From assembly GCA_025925475.1 (NCBI GenBank), contig JAICLP010000005.1, positions 1 through 32,684 on the forward strand: a DNA stretch of 32,684 nucleotides, given 5' to 3'. The DNA comes from Burkholderiales bacterium (GTDB taxonomy: Bacteria > Pseudomonadota > Gammaproteobacteria > Burkholderiales > Casimicrobiaceae). This document shows positions 17,565-24,716 of the stretch, piece by piece (position 1 is the first letter of the stretch; each line of letters begins with the position of its first letter). The position numbers were made by a program, and so were the translations under genes. The notes beneath the pieces were generated by a model. It saw only the letters and a program-made list of their open reading frames with translations, had not been told where the DNA came from and ran no database searches.

Positions 17565-18809
17565 TCAGTGCGGACTCGAACGCGCCGTTGACTTTTGGTG
17601 TGCAGTTGCCGGAAGTCGAGCCGGCGACAGCGATGCGTAGCTGCGCAGCTCCCGAGCGAACTTCTGCAATTCATCGATGCCGCTGGCCTCGGCCCGCTGG
17701 CACCAATCCTGAAGCTGCTCGACGAGCTGGTGTCGCGTGGCCACCGACCGGCCCCATACCGCCGCCAGCTGGGAGCGCATCGTATACATCGTCTGCAACG
17801 CGCGCACCTTCTGCAGGGTCGCGGCGATTTTCATGCGCTCGGTTTCGCGAAGAACCTTCTCGTCGCGATAGAGCCACGGCTTCAAGGTCAGCAGCGCACG
17901 CGCGTCATGCGGCGCAAACCGACGCAGCTTGCCGAGCTCCCTTGCATAAGCGCGCTTCAGCGACCTGCCGTACTTGGCGAGCACGTCGTAGCGGAAGTCG
18001 ATGATGATTTGCAGCGTATCGAGGTCGATTGCCGGCTTCGGTGCGGTGAAATGCGGAGTCGCCACGACGTGCTTGACGCGGGCGAGTCCGCACGTTTCCA
18101 GAGCGCGGATGTACAGCCAACCGCTGTCGATCTCGTACCACTTGTTCGACAGCTTGGCCGATGTCGGGTAGGCATGGTGGTTGTTGTGCAGCTCCTCCCC
18201 GCCGATGAGCAGGCCGATGGGCACGATGTTGGTGCTCACGTCAGGCGTGGACCAGTTGCGGTATCCCCAGTAATGACCAACGCCATTGATCACACCGGCC
18301 GCCCAAAACGGTATCCACACCATCTGGAGTGCGAAGATCAGCGCGCCGGGGACCATACCGAAGAGAATGAGTTCGACGACGCCCATGAGCGTCAACCCGA
18401 GAAGCGGGAGGCGGGAAAAAACGTTGCGATCGAGCCAGTCGTCTGGCGTCCCAGCGCCGTAACGCTCGACGGTTTCGCGCCGGTTCGCCTCCTTGACGTA
18501 CAGAAACACGCCGCGCCGCAAGACACGGTTGCTGCCGAAAACGCGTGGACTATGCGGATCTTCCGCGGTTTCGCATTTCGCGTGATGCTTCCGGTGAACG
18601 GCGACCCATTCGTTGGTCACCATGCCGGTCGTCATCCACAGCCACAGCCGGAAAAAATGGCTGGCGGCCGGATGCAGCTCGAGAGCGCGATGTGCCTGGT
18701 GCCGGTGCAAATACACCGTGACCGCGGCGATCGTGATGTGAGTGAGGCCAAGCGCCGCGATGGCGTTACCCCACCAGGGAAGCCCGAATACGCCGGAAAA
18801 AATCACCAA
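17565..18809 (-). CDS. Acyl-CoA/fatty acid desaturase (DesA type)
   Basis: Three His boxes: HRHQAHR, HRKHHAKCE, HNNHHAYP; membrane-spanning segments between. Confidence 0.93.
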   Translation of the reverse strand: MVIFSGVFGLPWWGNAIAALGLTHITIAAVTVYLHRHQAHRALELHPAASHFFRLWLWMTTGMVTNEWVAVHRKHHAKCETAEDPHSPRVFGSNRVLRRGVFLYVKEANRRETVERYGAGTPDDWLDRNVFSRLPLLGLTLMGVVELILFGMVPGALIFALQMVWIPFWAAGVINGVGHYWGYRNWSTPDVSTNIVPIGLLIGGEELHNNHHAYPTSAKLSNKWYEIDSGWLYIRALETCGLARVKHVVATPHFTAPKPAIDLDTLQIIIDFRYDVLAKYGRSLKRAYARELGKLRRFAPHDARALLTLKPWLYRDEKVLRETERMKIAATLQKVRALQTMYTMRSQLAAVWGRSVATRHQLVEQLQDWCQRAEASGIDELQKFARELRSYASLSPARLPATAHQKSTARSSPH

Positions 18810-18837
18810 TCATGTCCTCCCGCCATCGTTCGTCAGC

Positions 18838-19494
18838 ATGACGTCGTCGCGCGGGGATATCTGTGCGCTCGAGCGGATACCCATGTCGCTTGGCGAGATG
18901 CTTTACGAACCGGGGGGCCGTTTGCGGCATGTGTATTTTCCGACCACCTCGATTGTTTCTCTGCTCTACGTCATGGAGGATGGCGCGTCCGCGGAAATCG
19001 CCGTCGTAGGCAACGAAGGCATGCTCGCCATATCGCTGTTCATGGGCGGCGAGACCACGCCGAGCCACGCGGCGGTGCAAAGCGCTGGCTACGGCGTCCG
19101 GCTCAAGGCGCAGGTGCTGAAACAGGAATTCGCGCGCTTCGGTCCCATGATGCATCTGCTGCGCCGCTACACGCAGGCGCTGATCACGCAGACCGCGGTG
19201 TGCAATCGGCATCATTCCGTCGACCAGCAGTTGTGCCGATGGCTGCTGCTGAGCCTTGACCGGTTGTCTACGAACGAATTGTCCATGACGCAGGAGCTGA
19301 TCGCGAACATGCTGGGCGTTCGCCGCGAAGGTATTACCGAGGCGGCCGGCAAGCTGCAGGACGTCGGTTTGATCAGGTACCGCCGCGGCCGGATCACCGT
19401 GCTCGATCGTCCCGGTCTCGAGGCACGGTCCTGCGAGTGCTATCAAACGGTCAAGAAAGAATTCGATCGTCTCCTGCCCTACGTGAGCAAGTAG
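18838..19494 (+). CDS. Crp/Fnr family transcriptional regulator
   Basis: LGEMLYEPGGRLRHVYFPTTSIVSLLYVMEDGASAEIAVVGNEGMLAISLFMGGETTPSHAAVQSAG...QELIANMLGVRREGITEAAGKLQDVGLIRYRRGRITVLDRPGLEARSCECYQTVKKEF. True start uncertain: frame is open upstream to 18742, antisense to the desaturase 5' end. Confidence 0.85.
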   Translation: MTSSRGDICALERIPMSLGEMLYEPGGRLRHVYFPTTSIVSLLYVMEDGASAEIAVVGNEGMLAISLFMGGETTPSHAAVQSAGYGVRLKAQVLKQEFARFGPMMHLLRRYTQALITQTAVCNRHHSVDQQLCRWLLLSLDRLSTNELSMTQELIANMLGVRREGITEAAGKLQDVGLIRYRRGRITVLDRPGLEARSCECYQTVKKEFDRLLPYVSK

Positions 19495-19741
19495 CACCCT
19501 GACGCTTCTGCGCGCCACCTCGCAGCAACTCGTTATCTTTTTGGCCGTGCCTCGCGACAAGTCGTTTTGTGCGCCAGCGCACAGACCGGTCGGCTAGCTT
19601 GCGTAATTCTTGCCGATGGCAGAAGTGCAGCTCGCGTGCCGCTTTTCCGGACCGAAGACCCTCCTCTTTCCGGACCCGTGCGTGGCAGGCAAAGGCCGCA
19701 CGGAGGATGCGTCATGGAGATCGTGGAGCGGAGAGAACCGA

Positions 19742-20522
19742 GTGTTGCACGAATTCCTTGCGGCCCATCGGGCCAATTTGATCGACCGCCGCAGGTCGAA
19801 GGTCGCGCGAAGGCCGTCGCCAACGGCGACCGACGCCGATCTCGAGCACGGTGTACCGCTCTTCCTCGACCAGCTCATCAAAACATTGCGCGTGGAGGAG
19901 ACGTCGGAGCCCATGCGAAGCCGAAAAGTGTCAGGTCCCTCAGGCGGTGGGACGTCGGTGTCGATTCGACAACGCGATCGCCGACGCCGTTACGGAATCG
20001 ATCGCTCCCTCGCCAACGTGCGCGTAACGGCCGGACTTCCGGCGCGACACCAACTGATCTCAGTTGCCAGCCTCGTCGCTGACGTCAAAAGCGCCGCCTC
20101 ACTCGAAGCACAAGACCGGGGATGCGAACTGACGGTCTCCTTCGTCGATCCGTCGCTGACGGTCGATTGCCGAGCCCGACATGCTGGTCGCAGCGGTCGG
20201 GAACCTGCTGCAGAACGCGTTCAAGGTCACGAAGCACCGAACCAGCGTTGCCCTGAACGCCTATGGCGTCGCCGATCGCATCCGCATCGACGTCGAGGAT
20301 TGCTGCGGCGGCCTTCGGCCGGGGGGTGCGGATCGAATGTTCCTGCTGTTCAAGCAATGCGGCGGGGACGGGTCCGGTCTCGGGCTCGGATTGGCGATCT
20401 GTCGGCGCAGCGTCCAAGCGAACAACGGCGTCCTCAGCGTCCGCGATGTGCCCGGCGTGGGCTGTGTCTTCACGATCGACCTGCCGCGGCACTCACTTCC
20501 CCAAACATGCTTCGGCACCGAC
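19742..20522 (+). pseudogene. Decayed sensor histidine kinase lacking the HisKA/H-box segment
   Basis: GTG 19742 LHEFLAAHRANLIDRRRSKVARRPSPTATDADLEHGVPLFLDQLIKTLRVEETSEPMRSRKVSGPSGGG; remnant RCRFDNAIADAVTE in another frame near 19959-19997; GIDRSLANVRVTAGLPARHQL...; frameshift near 20175; then DMLVAAVGNLLQNAFKVT...IDVEDCCGGL...GSGLGLGLAICRRSVQANNGVLSVRDVPGVGCVFTIDLPRH. Confidence 0.8.
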
Positions 20523-20576
20523 TGCCTGAGAGCAGGGGTCGTTCTGCTTTTCTCGCTCGATCAAAAGGAGCACACG

Positions 20577-20696
20577 ATGTCTCACCAACCTCCCAAGCAA
20601 AACAAGAAGAAAGCTCAGCACACAGCCAAGGAGAAGAAGTCGATCAAGCAGCAAAAGAAACACGCAAGCGAACACGTACCGTTCATCAAGCAATAG
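20577..20696 (+). CDS. Small Lys/Gln/His-rich basic protein (39 aa)
   Basis: SD AAAGGAG 7 nt before ATG 20577; MSHQPPKQNKKKAQHTAKEKKSIKQQKKHASEHVPFIKQ. In frame with the upstream kinase remnant with no intervening stop. Confidence 0.6.
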   Translation: MSHQPPKQNKKKAQHTAKEKKSIKQQKKHASEHVPFIKQ

Positions 20697-20789
20697 GTGC
20701 GGGTGACCGACCGCCAGTGTGAACGAAGGGCGGATGAAACCTGGCGAACCGACGGTGACGGACGTCGTCGCGTCCTCTTTGCCGTCGAA

Positions 20790-21015
20790 TCGCCGCCTTC
20801 GCCTCCTGGCCCGGTGCTGCAAGCGCCGATCAACGTGCGCAGCACCTCGCTCGCAGTGCCGGCACTTCTCCCCGTCATTGGATTCTTGTTCGTCGCGCGT
20901 GCCGTGCTCGTACCGATCACCGTTCGCGGTGCTCGCAAGCTACGGTTGATGCCGATCGTCGACTGGTTAATAGGACAGCACGCCTGCCCCAGGCGCTCGG
21001 GGCGGCTCCCCTCAC
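20790..21015 (+). pseudogene. Remnant of AI-2E family (PerM-like) transporter N-terminus
   Basis: Frame at 20697 gives ...ESPPSPPGPVLQAPINVRSTSLAVPALLPVIGFLFVARAVLVPITV...LMPIVDWLIGQH, with LPQALGAAPL in another frame nearby. Resembles the AI-2E N-terminal hydrophobic region, but no full ORF follows. Confidence 0.4.
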
Positions 21016-21182
21016 GTGTGCGAACGCATCGAGGATCTCCGACCGGTCAGTGAATTTCTTGGTTACGGGCCGCGGCAGGCCTAGCGACGAGCCATCACCA
21101 TCGACTTGCCGCCGCACTTCCTAGCGTAGGCGTGCCGCCGGCGCTTCGTGCGCCACACGCGTGACGGCGCCGTTGCACGGCC

Positions 21183-21926
21183 TTACCGGATTGTCGGCAC
21201 GCGATGCAATGCCAGGCCACCGTCATGACCTTGGACATCCAACATTCGCAATCGAATTCTTTCGATGGCCCTCGAGGGAGACAGGCCCACCGGACAAACC
21301 TCGGTGCAGTTCATGATCGTGCGACAGCGGAATAGCCGGTAGGGATCGCTGTTCAAGTCCTCGAGACGTTCCCGCGTAGCGCGATCGCGGCTGTCACTGA
21401 TGAAGCGGTATGCCTGGATCAGTCCGGCCGGACCAACGAACCTCTTCGGGTTCCACCACGACGAAGGGCATTGGCTGGTACAACAGCCGCACATGATGCA
21501 TTCGTATGAGCCATCCAGCTTGTCACGCTCTGCCGGCGACTGCAGCCGCTCCTTTTCGGGCGGAAGTTCGTCGTTGACGAGATACGGCTTGATCGAGTCG
21601 TACTGTTTCCAGAACCGGGTCATGTCGACCACCAGGTCGCGAATGACCGGAAAGCTCGGCAAGGGCCGCAACACTACCGGTTCCCGCAGCTCACGAACCC
21701 GGGTGACGCACGCCAATCCGTTGCGACCATTGATATTGATCCCGTCCGAGCCGCATACGCCTTCGCGGCACGATTTACGGATCGTAAGCGAATCGTCCTG
21801 CGTATCCCTGATGCGCAAGATGATTTCGAGCAGCATGCGGTCGGTCGGCGCAACGTCGACATGGAAATCCTGCATGTAGGGCTTTTTGTCCCGCTCGGGG
21901 TTGTAGCGGAAGATCGAAAAATGCAA
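21183..21926 (-). CDS. sdhB: Succinate dehydrogenase iron-sulfur subunit
   Basis: SCREGVCGSDGININGRNGLAC ([2Fe-2S]), CIMCGCCTSQCP, CRTIMNCTEVCP, WWNPKRFVGPAGLIQAYRFI. TTG start with GGAGG upstream. Confidence 0.95.
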   Translation of the reverse strand: MHFSIFRYNPERDKKPYMQDFHVDVAPTDRMLLEIILRIRDTQDDSLTIRKSCREGVCGSDGININGRNGLACVTRVRELREPVVLRPLPSFPVIRDLVVDMTRFWKQYDSIKPYLVNDELPPEKERLQSPAERDKLDGSYECIMCGCCTSQCPSSWWNPKRFVGPAGLIQAYRFISDSRDRATRERLEDLNSDPYRLFRCRTIMNCTEVCPVGLSPSRAIERIRLRMLDVQGHDGGLALHRVPTIR

Positions 21927-21965
21927 GGAGGACCTCCGGCAGCGATGGCGTGATCGGAACCGCGA

Positions 21966-22310
21966 TTAGCCGCGCGCCATCCACAAGATTCGCATCATCC
22001 ATACGCCCGTTGCCGCCAGGCTGAAGCCCAGCAGCGCGAGAACGCAAACGCGAAGCGCGGTCGCGTGAACGTAGTCCATGACCACATCGCGAAGACCCAC
22101 CCAGGCATGCGCCAGCAACGCGGCGAAGAAGACGGTCGTGATGATGCGCACACCGTAGCTCGTCATCCATGCGTGCCACGCGGGATAGGAATGCGGCGGA
22201 TCGACGGTGAAATGCGCCAGCAAGAATACGATGAACAGGAGCATGTAGATGGCGCTTGCTCGCTGCACGAGCCAGGCGCGCAAACCCGTGGCGGCGATTC
22301 TCACAGCCAT
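21966..22310 (-). CDS. sdhD: Succinate dehydrogenase membrane anchor subunit
   Basis: MAVRIAATGLRAWLVQRASAIYMLLFIVFLLAHF...LLAHAWVGLRDVVMDYVHATALR: HAWVG.RDV..DY signature. Overlaps the sdhC stop by 10 nt. Confidence 0.9.
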   Translation of the reverse strand: MAVRIAATGLRAWLVQRASAIYMLLFIVFLLAHFTVDPPHSYPAWHAWMTSYGVRIITTVFFAALLAHAWVGLRDVVMDYVHATALRVCVLALLGFSLAATGVWMMRILWMARG

Positions 22311-22726
22311 GCAGCGGCAGCGAACAGCGCGATTGCCGCGCCGCCGAAGTTCACGATCCACGCGCTGCGGCGCGCGATAGGCAACCGCGAGCCGATGTCG
22401 ATGTCGCTCAGCAGGTGACGGATTCCCGCCAGCAGATGATGGGCGAGCACCCAGACAAAAAGGACCGCGGTGACTCGGAACGCAACGTTGTCGAAGAGAC
22501 GAGTGACTCGCGCGTAGGATTGCGGGCCCTCGAGAGATAGGTCGAGAAGATAAATCCCGAATGGAACGCCGAGCGCCAGGAAGAATCCTGTCACCCGGTG
22601 AGTAATGGAAGTGAGCGCACCCACCGGCATCTGGATTTGCACCAGATCGAGGAATACAGGCCGTGGGCTTCCTGTCGCTGCCACGTCACGAACGCGCGTG
22701 CGTGCTACCGCTTTCGTCCGATGCAT
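22301..22726 (-). CDS. sdhC: Succinate dehydrogenase cytochrome b556 subunit
   Basis: RPVFLDLVQIQMPVGALTSITHRVTGFFL...FVWVLAHHLLAGIRHLLSDIDIG: SdhC SITHR.TG and HHLL.GIRHL motifs. Confidence 0.92.
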   Translation of the reverse strand: MHRTKAVARTRVRDVAATGSPRPVFLDLVQIQMPVGALTSITHRVTGFFLALGVPFGIYLLDLSLEGPQSYARVTRLFDNVAFRVTAVLFVWVLAHHLLAGIRHLLSDIDIGSRLPIARRSAWIVNFGGAAIALFAAAAWL

Positions 22727-22901
22727 TCAAAGCTCGCCGCGTCGTTCGTCAGCCGTGGTTCAAGCGCCACGCATGGTCTGCAAAGCAGGTGGTACCCATG
22801 CCGCAACGAATCCAGCCGCTGCTCGCGGGCCGGATCAGTCCGGTTGCGGCGGTTGGGTGATTTCCGTACCGGCCCCTCGAGCAAAGGCGACAGCGCGTCG
22901 T

Positions 22902-23117
22902 TCATACGCCGGTCTTTTTCAGCGCCGCGCCCTTGTGCATCGCGACGTGGTCGGTCTTGTCGCTCTTGATTTCATACTGCGGATCATCCGGGGTCGCGTG
23001 ATGCGTGTATCCCTTGTAGTCGGCATCGCGGGTGTGAATCTTGATGATCCTGCCGCTCACGTGGCCCGCCTCCGAGTTCCATGTTACGTGATCGCCAACC
23101 TTGAATTTAGTTGCCAT
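22902..23117 (-). CDS. DUF2945 family protein
   Basis: MATKFKVGDHVTWNSEAGHVSGRIIKIHTRDADYKGYTHHATPDDPQYEIKSDKTDHVAMHKGAALKKTGV. Confidence 0.88.
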   Translation of the reverse strand: MATKFKVGDHVTWNSEAGHVSGRIIKIHTRDADYKGYTHHATPDDPQYEIKSDKTDHVAMHKGAALKKTGV

Positions 23118-23921
23118 GACGTGTAGCCCCCGGTTGTCGCGGTTCGTGCGAGTCGCCGTGTTGCGCCGCGCCGGGTACCTCGAGTCGGACCGGCTCGGCA
23201 CAGGTCGCGATCAGCAACGCATCGTATGCAACGCGGCTGCCGTCCACGAGTTGCAGAGACCGGGCCTTGGTGTCGAGTCTGGCTACGGATACACCAAGCT
23301 TCACGTCGATGCCGTGCTCAAGCTAGAACGCCGGTGGCAGCAGCGGGTTCGACGCTGCGTCCGCGGTACCCGCAAGGAAACCCTTGGAAAGTTGGGTCGA
23401 TCACACGGACCTGATGCATCCGCGCTCAACAGCGTGATGCGGCCGGAATAGCGCTCGCGCCGGAGCGTTTCGGCCGCGGCGTTGCCTGCCGCACCCCCAC
23501 CCAAGATCACCACCACTTGCGGTGTTCCCGCGACCGGCGCAAACGGCTTCCGTTCCGCACGAGCAAGCTTTTCGCGAACATAAACGTTGTCATCAACTTG
23601 CTCGACGCGCCAGCAAGAGACCGGATCCAGGGCCGGCGGCCGGAGCGGCCCACCCGTGTGCAGGCTGAAACAGGCATGATGATGCCACGGGCAACGGACC
23701 GTATCGCCGATCAGCAGCCCTTCAGCCAGCGGCGCGCCGTAATGCGTGCAAATCGCGCCGATTGCAAACAGTTCATCGCCACGTCGCGCGAGCAACACCG
23801 ATTCGCCATGCGCGTGTCCCGGCAGCATCGCGCCGTCGGCGATGTTCCTGAGCGAAACGCCCTTGGTGAAGTCAGGCCCTTCGAGGGCTTGAGCGCGTCG
23901 TTCATTCTCGTCCTTCGACAC
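23118..23921 (-). pseudogene. Rieske [2Fe-2S] + FAD-dependent (AIF-like) reductase, frameshifted and truncated
   Basis: Intact Rieske motifs (CTHYGAPLAEG...CPWHHHACFSLHTG) and VVILGGGAAGNAAAETLRRERYSGRITLLSADASGPCDRPN, then frame shift to SKGFLAGTADAASNPLLPPAF*LEHGIDVKLGVSVARLDTKARSLQLVDGSRVAYDALLIATCAEPVRLEVPGAA, then homology ends at the DUF2945 gene. Confidence 0.8.
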
Positions 23922-24357
23922 CTACGCCGTAGACGTGCACCATCTGGCCTCCAAGCCAGCCTGATACAAAGATGAGCGCTACGCCGATAATCGACAGCAG
24001 AACGGGCACACTCAAGCCCGTGCCCATACCGCCCGGACCGCTGGCACGCAACCAGATGTTGATCGCATAGAGCACGACCGCGGTCAGATTGATCGCCATG
24101 TGGGTCAGCGCGATTTTCTTGACTGGCGGCGCGCCTCCTTTGTAATAGAGCAAGTCGATGAATCCCGGTACGGCCGCGCAGAGGGCCCCAATCAGGCCGC
24201 CCACCATGCTGTAGAACGCGACCGTGGTCCACGCGTCCGACGAGCCGCCTGCCAAACGGATCAAATCGCAGGCTAGCGAAAAAATCCACAGGCCGATCGG
24301 AAAGACGATCAGCATCGGGTGGATCGGATGCTTGGATATGCTGGCGGGCGTGCGCAT
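23902..24357 (-). CDS. DUF2231 membrane protein
   Basis: MRTPASISKHPIHPMLIVFPIGLWIFSLACDLIRLAGG...AVPGFIDLLYYKGGAPPVKKIALTHMAINLTAVVLYAINIWLR: 'HPIHPMLIVFPIGL' DUF2231 signature, 4 TM. Confidence 0.9.
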   Translation of the reverse strand: MRTPASISKHPIHPMLIVFPIGLWIFSLACDLIRLAGGSSDAWTTVAFYSMVGGLIGALCAAVPGFIDLLYYKGGAPPVKKIALTHMAINLTAVVLYAINIWLRASGPGGMGTGLSVPVLLSIIGVALIFVSGWLGGQMVHVYGVGVEGRE

Positions 24358-24461
24358 GAGGTGACCTCCTTTAGATTGTCTTCGAGAGTCTCCACGGTCA
24401 GTGGTGACGCTCTGGTTGACCTTGCGGTTTCGAACGTAGTCTCCGTTCGGCCGGTGCGCGC

Positions 24462-24683
24462 CTACTTGCTTCGCGTCAACGCCTTTCCGGAGTGGACAAC
24501 GATCGCCGGCTCACGCGGGTGATGGTCGTGCTGTTCAATCGAGTACATGGTGTTGTCGGCGTTGGTCTGTTTCTTGTGGACACTCTTTACAGTGCCGTGG
24601 CCTATGGCGCTGCGATAGTGCCAGGTCACTTTCGTACCCGCTGGAATCGTCTTGAACGTAGCTTCCCTCGTTGCAGTCATCAT
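24462..24683 (-). CDS. DUF2945-like small protein (second copy)
   Basis: MMTATREATFKTIPAGTKVTWHYRSAIGHGTVKSVHKKQTNADNTMYSIEQHDHHPREPAIVVHSGKALTRSK. Confidence 0.8.
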   Translation of the reverse strand: MMTATREATFKTIPAGTKVTWHYRSAIGHGTVKSVHKKQTNADNTMYSIEQHDHHPREPAIVVHSGKALTRSK

Positions 24684-24716
24684 GCTTCTCCTGGCCTGGT
24701 TGGCAAATTCGCATGA

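Noticed and set aside
17560-17600. GACTCGAAC stretch suggesting a tRNA T-loop
   Set aside because: Flanking bases do not form a 5-bp T-stem and no acceptor/anticodon arms were found.
17595-19259. 554-aa plus-strand ORF
   Set aside because: Mostly antisense to the desaturase, then out of frame over the Crp/Fnr gene; no recognisable domains.
21060-21180. Possible second kinase C-terminal scrap (ITIDLPPHF)
   Set aside because: Very short match to the kinase C-terminal 'FTIDLPRH' pattern; insufficient to call without a search.
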